From Halovenus amylolytica (GTDB taxonomy: Archaea > Halobacteriota > Halobacteria > Halobacteriales > Haloarculaceae): a stretch of 64,000 nucleotides of DNA. The stretch's first letter is position 1. Every line of letters begins with the position of its first letter. The position numbers and the translations under genes were made by a program. Below, one piece after another: positions 36,013 through 45,524 of the stretch. Location of the stretch: contig SAYS01000006.1 of the NCBI GenBank assembly GCA_004015825.1, positions 1 through 64,000 of the forward strand, in the 5' to 3' direction. The notes under the pieces were generated by a model. The model was not told the DNA's origin and did not search any database. It saw nothing but the letters and a program-made list of their open reading frames with translations.

Positions 36013-38217
36013 ATGAGCGAGGAGCCTCCGTTTTCGCGGCGGCGTCTGCTGCAAACGTTGGGCGCCGGCGGTGCAATCGCCCTGGCTGGCTGTCTCCACG
36101 ACGACGATGACGACTGTCTTGATCTCACGATCGATCTGGCCACCGGAACGACGAACGGAACGGTGGATTCGTTTGGCACTCCCGACCCCGACTGGCATGT
36201 CGCCAGTTCGCCCGACGGGACGACCGGCCAGGCTGTGAGTATCCAGCCAGTGTCCCAGTGGGCCACGGTCCCGACGGCAAACTGGATCGATTCCAACGGC
36301 AGCGGCGGCTGGCCCGCCCCGTCGGATCCGATCGGTGACTACGTCTACGAGATCGATTTCGAGATCGAGGACACCTGGAGTGAGGAGGAGTGTGAGCTCC
36401 GAATTCACAGCTGGGCCGTCGACGACGATGCGACCCTCGAACTCGACGGCCCCGGTGGAACGACCACACTCACGCAGGGGTCCGGGTTCGCATCACTGAT
36501 GGGACCGGTGACCGAGCCAGTCGGTCCCGGACAGTACACACTCCGTGCCAGAGTGGCAAACAACGCGACGATCACCGGGCTGTTGATCGACGCCGACGTC
36601 TACTGTGAGTGTTCCGACGAGCCGGTCGACGACAGCTGTGCGCTCTCGATAACGAAGGAGTACGCTGGTGACGACACACCGGTGGCTCCCGGCGATACAA
36701 TGGCCTTCGAGATCACCGTCTGCAACGACGGCGACACCGCGTGTGAACAGAGCCCGGTGACTGTCGTCGACGAACTCCCGACGGGGACGACCTTCGTCGG
36801 CGACACTGGCAGCGGCTGGGACTGCACCGAAACCGGCGGCACGGTTACCTGCGAACACCCCAACTCGAACGGGCTGGCGGCCGGCGACTGCCTCCCGACG
36901 CTCACCCTCGAACTCGACGGGGACGCATACATGGACGCGATCAGAAACTGTGCCACCATCGAGGGAGGAGAAACGGCCGCCGACAACGACACCGACTGTG
37001 CGAGTGTTCCGGTGACTGTCGACGATGGCGAGTGTGACCTCTCGATCAGCAAAACGCACGATGGCGAGTTCATTACGCCGAACGAACCGACGCAGTTCGA
37101 ACTCACCGTCTGCAACGACGGTGACAGTACCTGCGAGGGTCCGGTCACGGTCACCGACTCGCTCCCGAGCGGTGTGAGCTACGACGCCGGCAGCGGGACC
37201 GACTGGACGATCACCGCCAACGGGAGCGTCGTCACCTGCGAGCACCCGAACTCGAACGGGCTCGCAACTGGTGACTGCCTCCCGCCGATCACGATCGACG
37301 TCGACGTCGGATCGATCGACGAAACTGGCGACCAGATCGTCAACTGTGCGAGTCTCAAGTACGAAGATGTGAACACGGAGAACAACCGCGACTGCATCAC
37401 GCTGCCCGTCCAGCCCGTGGAAGACGACTGTAACCTCGGTATCACCAAACGACACGACGGCGACGTCGTGACGGCCGGCGAGAACACCACCTTCGAGATT
37501 ACCGTCTGCAACAACGGTGACGGGGACTGTCCCGATCCGGTGACGGTTACGGATGCACTCCCTGCCGGTGTCACCTTCGTCAATGAAACCGGCACTGGCT
37601 GGAGCTGCACAGACAACGGTGGGACGGTCACCTGCACGCATCCAAACGGCAACGGGCTGGCACTCGGTGAGTGTCTCCCGCCGCTCGTCCTGGAGGTCGC
37701 GATCGGTTCGATCGACGAGACAGGCGACCAGATCACGAACTGCGCGCGTCTCGACGGGACCGATCAGGATTCGAGCGACGACAGCGACTGTGTGACTGTC
37801 GCGGTCGTCGAGTCGGACACCGGCTGTAGCGGGCTCAACGTCGAGAAATCGGTCGGCCAGCAGTTCCGCTACGGCGCGCAGGGGACCTACGAGATCGAGG
37901 TCTGTAACTACGTCGAGCAGACCTGTAACGGCGCGATCGAGGTCACCGACACGCTCGCACCTGGGCTCACGTACGTCTCGCACTCGGGCAGTGGCTGGAG
38001 TGTGTCAGTCGCCGGTAGCACGGTGACGGCAACCCACGCCAACAGCGGCGGCCTCACCGCAGGCCAGTGTCTCCCCGTGCTGACGCTGACCGTCGCCGTC
38101 GACTCGGCGAGTACCTTCCCCGGCGGTTCGGACGCTGTCACCAACTGTGTGCAGGTGTCTGCTGACGGCACGCTCGTCGACGAGGACTGCATCACCCACG
38201 TGATCACCAACGAGTGA
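36013..38217 (+). CDS. Cysteine-rich Tat lipoprotein with four DUF11-type repeats
   Basis: The 734-residue secreted protein has a Tat signal (SRRRLLQ), hydrophobic run and lipobox LAGC near residue 27. An N-terminal domain of about 180 residues (ending CECSDEP) with WHVASSPDGT and LRARVANNATITGL resembles a beta-sandwich. Four repeats of about 125 residues follow, each opening with C-x-L-x-I-[TS]-K and containing FEITVCNDGD, PVTVTD-LP-G, TVTCEHPNSNGLA-G-CLPP, and NCA. The regular cysteines suggest many disulfide bonds outside the cell. Likely an adhesin or cell-surface stalk protein. Confidence 0.85.
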   Translation: MSEEPPFSRRRLLQTLGAGGAIALAGCLHDDDDDCLDLTIDLATGTTNGTVDSFGTPDPDWHVASSPDGTTGQAVSIQPVSQWATVPTANWIDSNGSGGWPAPSDPIGDYVYEIDFEIEDTWSEEECELRIHSWAVDDDATLELDGPGGTTTLTQGSGFASLMGPVTEPVGPGQYTLRARVANNATITGLLIDADVYCECSDEPVDDSCALSITKEYAGDDTPVAPGDTMAFEITVCNDGDTACEQSPVTVVDELPTGTTFVGDTGSGWDCTETGGTVTCEHPNSNGLAAGDCLPTLTLELDGDAYMDAIRNCATIEGGETAADNDTDCASVPVTVDDGECDLSISKTHDGEFITPNEPTQFELTVCNDGDSTCEGPVTVTDSLPSGVSYDAGSGTDWTITANGSVVTCEHPNSNGLATGDCLPPITIDVDVGSIDETGDQIVNCASLKYEDVNTENNRDCITLPVQPVEDDCNLGITKRHDGDVVTAGENTTFEITVCNNGDGDCPDPVTVTDALPAGVTFVNETGTGWSCTDNGGTVTCTHPNGNGLALGECLPPLVLEVAIGSIDETGDQITNCARLDGTDQDSSDDSDCVTVAVVESDTGCSGLNVEKSVGQQFRYGAQGTYEIEVCNYVEQTCNGAIEVTDTLAPGLTYVSHSGSGWSVSVAGSTVTATHANSGGLTAGQCLPVLTLTVAVDSASTFPGGSDAVTNCVQVSADGTLVDEDCITHVITNE

Positions 38218-38404
38218 TACTGGTAGCGACAAGAAACTGGCTGATTTCGACCCCGCGGTTGTACGATATTACAATCACCACTTCGAGCCGGAACCGGCTG
38301 TGGACGGCTGCAGTGGCTGCCTGGCTGTGACTCGGATCGTCCAGGCTACCCGCTGGTATACCCGATATCTGATGGCGTTATAAAAAGACTCCCCGTCGTT
38401 CGTG

Positions 38405-38662
38405 TCAGTTCTCTGCTTCCTGTAACAGCTGTTTGATCTCACCGAGTCTGAGGTAGGCTGCGAGACCGAGGATCGTCGCTGGCCAGAGACCGACGAACTG
38501 TCCGCGCTGTTTGTCGCCACGGACGTAATAATAAAAAAGCGCCAGCGCGACCGAGGCAATCGAGGCCCACGCCGCGAGACCGAACCCGGTCTCGTCGATT
38601 GTATCCAGTACTTCTTCTGCTGTCTCTTCTGTTGTCTCGCTCACATTATCTGTTACGGCCAC
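38405..38662 (-). CDS. Small two-helix membrane protein
   Basis: The 85-residue product has an acidic N-terminus (ETTEETAEEVLDTIDE), two hydrophobic segments (about 28-47 and 58-71) and a charged tail. It begins with GTG at 38662, or GTG at 38644 (VSETTEE) in the same frame. Function unknown. It is divergent from the PPC gene. Confidence 0.6.
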   Translation of the reverse strand: MAVTDNVSETTEETAEEVLDTIDETGFGLAAWASIASVALALFYYYVRGDKQRGQFVGLWPATILGLAAYLRLGEIKQLLQEAEN

Positions 38663-38768
38663 AGCGGTATATCTGTTGGTGTTGTAACTCTGTCATTACG
38701 TTCGGTGTGTGTTTCTCCGGCACGGTTGGACCAGTACAATTTTGACGTTGCCAGTCCTCGGTTGGAAT

Positions 38769-39191
38769 ATGAATTACCTGGAAGTCGACGGTGCACGCGA
38801 GTACGTCGCACGCCTCGAACACGGCAAGGACTGGCGGGGGCAGATCGAGGACTTTGCCGCCGAGGAGGGGATCGACGCGGCGTTCTTCATGGGACTGGGG
38901 GCAGTCAAAGACGCCGAACTGCTCTACTACGACCAGGACGACCAGGAGTACGTTACCGAAGTGTTCGACGAACCCCTGGAGATGACGCCAGCGATCGGGA
39001 ACATCTCCTGGCTGTACGACGACCGCTTTGCACACACCCACGTCGTTCTCTCGCGGAAAGACGGCAGCGCCGTCGCGGGCCATCTCGACAAAGCGACGAC
39101 CTTCGCGGGCGAACTCTACGTCCGGGAGTTCGATACGAAACTCGAACGGGAACACGACGAGGTCACCGACCTGGATCTCTGGCCGCTGTGA
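38769..39191 (+). CDS. PPC/DUF296 domain protein
   Basis: The 140-residue single-domain protein has the PPC trimer fold with the conserved GLGAVKDAELLYY (about 42-54), LEMTPAIGNISW and HTHVVLSRKDGSAVAGHL. Archaeal PPC proteins bind DNA in some cases; in plants the domain accompanies AT-hooks. No AT-hook is present here. It starts at the ATG at 38769 and is followed by the PolD large-subunit gene after 31 bases, probably cotranscribed. Confidence 0.85.
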   Translation: MNYLEVDGAREYVARLEHGKDWRGQIEDFAAEEGIDAAFFMGLGAVKDAELLYYDQDDQEYVTEVFDEPLEMTPAIGNISWLYDDRFAHTHVVLSRKDGSAVAGHLDKATTFAGELYVREFDTKLEREHDEVTDLDLWPL

Positions 39192-39222
39192 TCGTCGCCT
39201 GCTGCAGACTACGGAGTGATGA

Positions 39223-42200
39223 ATGAGACCTGAAGACGAACGCTACTTCGAACGGCTGGAATCAGAACTCGACGAGGCGTTGAGCATCGCGAACACTGCG
39301 CGCGAGCGTGGCGGCGACCCCAAGAAGGAAGTCGAGATCCCCGTCGCGAAAGATATGGCCGACCGCGTCGAGAATATTCTCGGCATCGACGGCGTCGCCG
39401 AACGCGTCAGGGAACTCGAAGGCGAGATGTCACGCGAGGAGGCAGCCCTGGAACTGGTCGACGACTTCGTGGAGGGCACAGTCGGGGACTTCGACTCCCG
39501 TGCCGGCAAGATCGAGGGTGCGGTCCGGACGGCAGTCGCCTTGCTGACCGAAGGTGTCGTCGCGGCCCCGATCGAGGGGATCGACCGCGTCGAGATCCTC
39601 TCGAACGACGACGGCAGCGAGTTCATCAACATCTACTACGCCGGCCCGATCCGCTCCGCGGGTGGGACTGCACAGGCCCTGTCCGTGCTGGTCGCCGACT
39701 ACGCCCGGACGTTGCTCGGTATCGACGAGTACAAACCCAGAACTGACGAGATCAACCGCTACGCCGAGGAGGTCGCACTGTACGACGACGAGACCGGACT
39801 GCAGTACGCACCCAAGGAGAAGGAGGCGCAGTTCATCGCCAAACACATGCCGATCATGCTCGACGGCGAGGCGACCGGTGACGAGGAGGTGTCGGGCTTC
39901 CGTGATCTCGAACGGGTCGATACCAACTCCGCACGCGGGGGGATGTGTCTGGTCTTCGGTGAAGGGATCGCACTCAAAGCGCCCAAAATCCAGCGGTACA
40001 CCCGGAGTCTCGACGAGGTCGACTGGCCGTGGCTGCAGGATCTCATTGACGGCAACTACGGCGAGTCGGCCGGCGACAGCGGTGGGGACGACAGTGTGGA
40101 CGACGACGAAGAGTCCGAAGCGGCAGCCGACGAGGACACTGCAGACGACAGCGACGAGATCGAGGGGCCTCCGCGCGCAGACAAATCCAAGAAGTATCTC
40201 CAGGATCTGATCGCCGGCCGCCCGGTCTTCTCCCATCCCAGCGAGGCGGGTGGGTTCCGACTCCGGTACGGCCGTGCCCGCAACCACGGTCACGCGACGG
40301 CGGGTATCCACCCGGCGACGATGCATCTCGTCGACGACTTCCTCGCGGCGGGGACACAGGCCAAGACCGAACGCCCAGGCAAGGCGGCGGGGATCGTCCC
40401 CGTCGACTCGATCGAGGGGCCGACGGTCCGACTCGCGAACGGTGATGTCCGCCAGATCAGCGACGTCGACGAGGCACTCGAACTCCGCAACGGTGTGGAG
40501 CGGATCATCGACCTCGGCGAGTATCTCGTCAACTACGGCGAGTTCGTCGAGAACAACCACCCGCTCGCACCCGCCTCCTACGTCTACGAGTGGTGGGTGC
40601 AGGATTTCGAGGCCGCCGGTGCGCCCGTCCAGGCGATGCAGGACGGCGTCGACGTGAATCTCGAACATCCCACCCCGGAGACGGCACTGGAGTGGACCAA
40701 CGAGTACGACGCACCGCTCCATCCCGAGTACACCTACCTCTGGCACGACGTCAGCGTCGAACAGGTCGACTGGCTCACCAATGCCATTGCTGGCGGGGAG
40801 ATCGCCGCGACAGACGGCGCGACGCAGGGTGTCCAGTCGAGTGGTCCGGGGAGCGAGGAGATGCTGGTCGTCGAACGAACCGACGAGATACAGGATACAC
40901 TCGAAGCACTGCTGGTCGAACACAGCCAGTACGACGACCGGATCGAGATTCCGGTCTGGCGCCCGCTCTGTCGAACACTCGGCTTCGGTGACGACCTGAC
41001 GCGGACGTGGACGCTCGCGGATCTAACCGACGACGCCAGCACCTACGACGACGGCGAGAACGCGATCCGCGCGATCAACGAGATCGCGCCCTTCGAGGTG
41101 CGCGAACGCGCACCGACGCGGATCGGGAATCGGATGGGTCGTCCGGAAAAATCCGAGCAGCGCGAACTCTCGCCTGCCGTCCACACGCTGTTCCCGATCG
41201 GCGAGGCTGGCGGCAACCAGCGCTCGGTCGGTGACGCCGCACAGCACGGTGACTCCGTCGACGGCACACAGGGTGACGTCGAGGTCGAGGTCGGCCGCCG
41301 GAAGTGTGTGAGCTGTGGAACAGAGGGACACATGCCGCGCTGTCCCGACTGTGGCGATCTCGCCGAAGCAGTGTATCTCTGCCCGGACTGTGACAGCCGG
41401 ATCGAACCCGACGAGTCGGGCCGTGCGGAGTGTTCACACTGCGAGACCCTCGCGCGACCGACCCGGACGAAGACCATCGACGTCCACGAAGAGTTTCGCG
41501 ACGCACTCTCCAACGTCGGCGAGCGTCCCTCTGCCTTCGAGAAACTGAAGGCTGTCAAGGGACTCTCCTCGAAGGAGAAGACGCCGGAGCCGCTCGAAAA
41601 AGGGATCTTGCGCGCGAAACACGACGTTTCGGCGTTCAAAGATGGGACCGTCCGCTACGATATGACCGACCTGCCTGTCACGTCGGTCCGTCCATCGGAG
41701 TTGGACGTGACCGTCGAGGACTTCCGCGAGTTGGGGTACACCGAGGATATCCGTGGCGACCCGCTCCGTCACGAGGACCAGCTCGTCGAACTCAACGTGC
41801 AGGACGTGGTGCTCTCCGATGGCGCTGCCGAGCACATGCTCAGGACTGCCGACTTCGTCGACGATCTGCTCACGCAGTACTACGGCCTCGACCCGTACTA
41901 CGAACTCGACACCCGGGAGGATCTGATCGGGGAGCTCGTCTTCGGGATGGCACCGCACACCAGTGCCGCAACTGTCGGGAGAGTGATTGGTTTTACCTCG
42001 GCTGCCGTCGGATACGCGCATCCGTACTTTCACGCCGCGAAACGGCGGAACTGTTTCCATCCAGAAACTAAAATCTGGCACGAAAACGAGGCGGGCGACT
42101 GGAAGCACGAGAATATCGAGACTGTCGTCGAAGACAGACTGACCGATCCGGATACGGACGACTTTGGAACAGCATTTCAGGAATCGGATATCGATCTGTC

Positions 42201-44277
42201 CGTTCCATCGTTGACTGGCGAGGGTGAAATGACGACCAAACCAGTCGAAGCAGTCTCAAAGCACCCTGCGCCGGACCATCTAGTTGAGATCGAAACCCGT
42301 GCTGGCCGTTCATTGACTGTCACACCGGACCATGAACTGGTCCGATACAACGACGGCCCCGAACGTATTCCTGCAACAGAACTACGCAGCGGAGATACAC
42401 TCCCATCGCCGAAAGAACTCTCTTACGAGGGAGAGCCCTTGGAACTCGATCTGCTCGACGAATTCATCCGCGTAGAATCAGTTCCAAATAAGGAGCTGAT
42501 GGTTAGAGGGATTGGATCTGAAAATATCAAACACCTGTTCCGGGAGTACACACCTGGTGATGAGTACGTTGGTCCCTGTGCAGATAGATTCGATGTGAGC
42601 ACTTCGACTGTGTACAGCTGGGTCAGTCGAGATAGTGTTCCCGTGGAAAAACTTCTCCAGCTCATGGATCGAGACGAGCTTGTTTCCACCCTCCCGGATG
42701 ATGTACTGCTTGCAGTACGTCGGGATACAGCAGAGGTCGACCGGCAATTCCGGATTGACCAGAAGTTTGCAAATCTTCTCGGATACTATATCTCTGAAGG
42801 ATTCACTCGTCGGACGCAGGGATCGCTCTACCAGACCACGATATGCACTCAGGAAGAATCCGTACGCGACCGCCTGATCCAAACATTCCAACAACAGCTG
42901 GGTGTCGACGCCTACGAAGAAAATGAGTGGAAAATCACGGTCTCAAGTCGACTTGTAGCAACCTTGTTCACCGACATTCTCGATGCAGGAGCTAGTGCAG
43001 AAACAAAACGAATTCCAGACTGTCTATTCAGTGCACCGAAGCCACAGCTTCGTGTCTTTCTTTCGGCTTACTTCTCCGGAGACGGAAGCACCTCATCAGA
43101 ACGGATTGACGTACGCGCACACACCGTCAGTGACGAGCTCAAAACTGATCTCCGGAGTGCTCTCAAACGGTTCGGTATCAGCAGTAAAACGTACAAAGAG
43201 AAACGGACGTACGACTCTGGGGCAATCGATGAATACTACGACGGCGAGCCAACGTTCGAGACGTGGGTCCTGAAAATAACGTCCGAGAACGCTTCGCGGT
43301 TTGCTTCCCGGATTGGATTCGATCTGTCTCGAAAGCAAACGCAGCTAGAGGCAGTACTGAATGATATTGAGACTCGACCACAACGTCTGCTCGGGGACGG
43401 CGGCGATGTCTGGTTGGACGAAGTCGTCTCGGTCGATTACGTCGAATCCGATCTATCGCATACCTACTGTCTCACCGTCCAAGACACTAACACACTCGTT
43501 GCAAATGATCTCGTAACCGCGCAATGCGACGGTGACGAGGATTGTGTGATGCTCCTTCTGGACGGGCTATTGAACTTTAGTATCAAGTTCCTGCCAAATC
43601 AACGAGGTGGTAGAATGGACGCACCGTTGGTGATGTCCTCGCGGATCGATCCGTCGGAGATCGACGACGAGGCCCACAACATCGACATCATGCGGGAGTA
43701 CCCGCGGGAGTTCTACGAGAAGACGAGAGAACTCGCCGAGACCGGCGAGGTCGAGGATATCATGACCATCGCAGAGGAGACGCTGGGAACCGACCAGGAG
43801 TACACCGGCTTCGACCACACTCACGACACGTCGAATCTCGCTGCCGGGCCGGATCTGTCCGCGTACAAGACGCTGGGCTCGATGCAGGAGAAGATGGACG
43901 CCCAGCTCGCCCTCTCGCGGAAGCTCCGCGCGGTCGACGAATCCGACGTGGCAGAGCGGATCATCGAGTTCCACTTCCTGCCGGATCTGCTTGGCAACCT
44001 CAAAGCGTTCTCCAGTCAGGAGTTCCGGTGTCTGAGCTGTGGCGAGAAGTACCGCCGCGCACCGCTTTCGGGTGACTGTCGGGAGTGTGGCGGCGACATC
44101 AATCTGACCGTCCACGAGGGGTCGGTGAACAAGTACATGGATACCGCGATCCACGTCGCGGAGGAGTTCGGCGCGGACGAGTACACGAAACAGCGCCTCC
44201 AGATCCTCGAAAAGCGTATCGAGCGGGTTTTCGAGAATGACAACAACAAACAGTCCGGGATTGCTGACTTTATGTAA
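39223..44277 (+). CDS. polC: DNA polymerase D large subunit (DP2) with intein
   Basis: The 1684-codon gene encodes the catalytic subunit of the archaeal replicative polymerase D, which pairs with the small subunit DP1 (not in the window). Conserved features: IYYAGPIRSAGGTAQALSVL (about 131-150), an acidic haloarchaeal insert (about 287-315), zinc-binding CVSCGT...CPDCDSRI (about 695-735), the catalytic NCDGDED, split by the intein at residues 944-1434, and a C-terminal zinc motif CLSCGEKYRR...CRECG (about 1605-1630). The spliced protein would have 1193 residues. Confidence 0.97.
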   Translation: MRPEDERYFERLESELDEALSIANTARERGGDPKKEVEIPVAKDMADRVENILGIDGVAERVRELEGEMSREEAALELVDDFVEGTVGDFDSRAGKIEGAVRTAVALLTEGVVAAPIEGIDRVEILSNDDGSEFINIYYAGPIRSAGGTAQALSVLVADYARTLLGIDEYKPRTDEINRYAEEVALYDDETGLQYAPKEKEAQFIAKHMPIMLDGEATGDEEVSGFRDLERVDTNSARGGMCLVFGEGIALKAPKIQRYTRSLDEVDWPWLQDLIDGNYGESAGDSGGDDSVDDDEESEAAADEDTADDSDEIEGPPRADKSKKYLQDLIAGRPVFSHPSEAGGFRLRYGRARNHGHATAGIHPATMHLVDDFLAAGTQAKTERPGKAAGIVPVDSIEGPTVRLANGDVRQISDVDEALELRNGVERIIDLGEYLVNYGEFVENNHPLAPASYVYEWWVQDFEAAGAPVQAMQDGVDVNLEHPTPETALEWTNEYDAPLHPEYTYLWHDVSVEQVDWLTNAIAGGEIAATDGATQGVQSSGPGSEEMLVVERTDEIQDTLEALLVEHSQYDDRIEIPVWRPLCRTLGFGDDLTRTWTLADLTDDASTYDDGENAIRAINEIAPFEVRERAPTRIGNRMGRPEKSEQRELSPAVHTLFPIGEAGGNQRSVGDAAQHGDSVDGTQGDVEVEVGRRKCVSCGTEGHMPRCPDCGDLAEAVYLCPDCDSRIEPDESGRAECSHCETLARPTRTKTIDVHEEFRDALSNVGERPSAFEKLKAVKGLSSKEKTPEPLEKGILRAKHDVSAFKDGTVRYDMTDLPVTSVRPSELDVTVEDFRELGYTEDIRGDPLRHEDQLVELNVQDVVLSDGAAEHMLRTADFVDDLLTQYYGLDPYYELDTREDLIGELVFGMAPHTSAATVGRVIGFTSAAVGYAHPYFHAAKRRNCFHPETKIWHENEAGDWKHENIETVVEDRLTDPDTDDFGTAFQESDIDLSVPSLTGEGEMTTKPVEAVSKHPAPDHLVEIETRAGRSLTVTPDHELVRYNDGPERIPATELRSGDTLPSPKELSYEGEPLELDLLDEFIRVESVPNKELMVRGIGSENIKHLFREYTPGDEYVGPCADRFDVSTSTVYSWVSRDSVPVEKLLQLMDRDELVSTLPDDVLLAVRRDTAEVDRQFRIDQKFANLLGYYISEGFTRRTQGSLYQTTICTQEESVRDRLIQTFQQQLGVDAYEENEWKITVSSRLVATLFTDILDAGASAETKRIPDCLFSAPKPQLRVFLSAYFSGDGSTSSERIDVRAHTVSDELKTDLRSALKRFGISSKTYKEKRTYDSGAIDEYYDGEPTFETWVLKITSENASRFASRIGFDLSRKQTQLEAVLNDIETRPQRLLGDGGDVWLDEVVSVDYVESDLSHTYCLTVQDTNTLVANDLVTAQCDGDEDCVMLLLDGLLNFSIKFLPNQRGGRMDAPLVMSSRIDPSEIDDEAHNIDIMREYPREFYEKTRELAETGEVEDIMTIAEETLGTDQEYTGFDHTHDTSNLAAGPDLSAYKTLGSMQEKMDAQLALSRKLRAVDESDVAERIIEFHFLPDLLGNLKAFSSQEFRCLSCGEKYRRAPLSGDCRECGGDINLTVHEGSVNKYMDTAIHVAEEFGADEYTKQRLQILEKRIERVFENDNNKQSGIADFM
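42052..43524 (+). mobile_element. Intein with LAGLIDADG homing endonuclease in polC
   Basis: This 491-residue intervening protein begins at Cys1 (CFHPETKIW, block A), contains block B (AGRSLTVTPDHEL) and two LAGLIDADG motifs, LLGYYISEG (about residues 242-250) and FLSAYFSGDG (336-345), and ends NTLVANDLVTAQ before the Cys of the C-extein. The insert cuts between Asn and Cys of the catalytic NCDGDED. The last two residues are Ala-Gln instead of His-Asn; Gln-terminal PolII inteins are known in Pyrococcus. An HTH-like segment (STSTVYSWVSRDSVPVEKLL) lies between the halves. DNA here is A/T-richer than the exteins. Confidence 0.92.
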
Positions 44278-44297
44278 GCCGACCTTTTTCTGCGTCG

Positions 44298-44318
44298 GGT
44301 GCGCTCGAAGAGCGCACC
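44298..44318 (+). terminator. Hairpin after polC
   Basis: GGTGCGCTC (44298-44306) pairs with GAGCGCACC (44310-44318), nine base pairs with a GAA loop, 20 bases after the polC stop. A second stem CTCGGCGC/GCGCCGAG (44347-44354 with 44366-44373) follows. Together they can terminate the transcript from either strand. Confidence 0.5.
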
Positions 44319-44417
44319 TCTCCTTGAAAAACGTCGATGAAAAAGGCTCGGCGCTCACTCCGTTCGCGCCGAGGGAAACGCCTCGCTCCGCTCGGCGTAT
44401 GTTACGAACTGGACCGC

Positions 44418-45101
44418 TCACCAGCGTTTACTTCCTGAGGCGACTACCGACACACCCTCACTGTGGGACAGTACAGGGTCGTTTTCGGGTTCGTCGAAGC
44501 CGTTCGCCTCGAATAGCTCGTTTTCTCTGACCTCCCAGCGCCCCTCTCGGAGTGTCCAGGGTTCGTGCTCGATATCCGCATAGTGGAGCTGTCCGTCCTG
44601 TGCCTCGGTGAAGTACCGGTATCGCTCGACGAGGAACTGCTCGACCGTTCCGGCGTCGGGCTGGAAGGACTCGCCTGTTGATCCGTAGGTCGCGTCGAAC
44701 GCGAGTGGCCGCGCGCCGGGTGTCCGGCGACGACTCCGGAATCGGGTTTCCGTTCCGGGTTCGTATCGCATATCCGCGTAGTAGTACGGGAGTTTGTTGA
44801 ACAGGCGTGCCCCGATCACACCGAGCAGGTCGCCGGCGTCGAGATTGAAAAAGTAGATCCCGGGCTGGCCGTCGCAGGTGACATAGGTCCGGAGATTGAG
44901 TTCCGGTGTGGTCAGCCCCACAGCGGCGGGCAGCCCCTTCGGTCGAATATCGCCGATCACGAACGGGACGACCGAGAGGTAGGCGTCGCCCTCGAACGTA
45001 TCCACGTCGAGTCGATCCGGCACCTGCGGAGAGACGATCTCGGGGGAGACCGGGTAGCTCGCGAAAAACACGTCTCGCCACTCCATTTCGAAGGCTGGCA
45101 T
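44418..45101 (-). CDS. DUF2071 (YqjF-like) protein
   Basis: The 227-residue soluble protein shows the family segments WRDVFFASYPVSPE, VVPFVIGDIRP, ELNLRTYV, IYFFNLDA and LPYYYADM. From the ATG at 45101 it starts MPAFEMEW. DUF2071 proteins share the acetoacetate decarboxylase-like fold, but enzymatic activity is not known. The open frame to 45215 is not used. Convergent with polC. Confidence 0.85.
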   Translation of the reverse strand: MPAFEMEWRDVFFASYPVSPEIVSPQVPDRLDVDTFEGDAYLSVVPFVIGDIRPKGLPAAVGLTTPELNLRTYVTCDGQPGIYFFNLDAGDLLGVIGARLFNKLPYYYADMRYEPGTETRFRSRRRTPGARPLAFDATYGSTGESFQPDAGTVEQFLVERYRYFTEAQDGQLHYADIEHEPWTLREGRWEVRENELFEANGFDEPENDPVLSHSEGVSVVASGSKRW

Positions 45102-45524
45102 CAGAAGCACTAGGTCCACGCGACACTGAAATGCGTCGAAATCGCTCTCTACAGAAAAACAGGCAGAGTGCCTCGGGGCTTGACCCCGAGGGCGAATGCC
45201 GTCACAATATAACACAAATCAAGTACTTCGAGTTATAACACACAGACAACGACCAGAAACAAACTGTTCAAAGTATGGAGATGAAGACCTCATTTCCGTT
45301 GCTGGTCGTTGGATTGGAAATGCGACTCCTCTCAAAACCGTCCATTGGGCGTGAGACGGGAGTTGTCGGGCGGTGGTGGAGCCGCCGACCTTCACGGACC
45401 CTTCGTGGTTCGGGTGTAAATTCCAGCCGACTCCGCACGGAGAAAGTCGAAGGGAATTAAATTCGCCTGCGGGTGCGGTGCGGTTCCAAGACGGTGAAGC
45501 CTCGGGGCCTGACCCCGAGGTACT
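45102..45524 (+). mobile_element. Degraded IS200/IS605-type right end(s)
   Basis: The 423-base gap holds two nearly identical hairpins, CCTCGGGG-CTTGA-CCCCGAGG (45171-45191) and CCTCGGGG-CCTGA-CCCCGAGG (45500-45520). The second is flanked by GTGAAG and ACTTCAC. Such hairpins end haloarchaeal tnpB elements. Sequence at 45278-45352 can be read in one frame as GDEDLISVAG...NATPLKTV, like the variable tail of a TnpB, but stops break the frame. I read this as a remnant of the element's 3' end with no nuclease left. The final TTCAC overlaps the stop of the gamma carbonic anhydrase gene. Confidence 0.5.

Noticed and set aside
36493..37983. Long minus-strand open frame (496 codons) inside the DUF11 lipoprotein gene
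   Set aside because: It is antisense to a clear Tat lipoprotein with repeats; the frame is open because GC-rich codons seldom form stops on the other strand.
39430..40923. Minus-strand frame (497 codons) inside polC
   Set aside because: Antisense to the conserved N-terminal part of DNA polymerase D; no domain seen.
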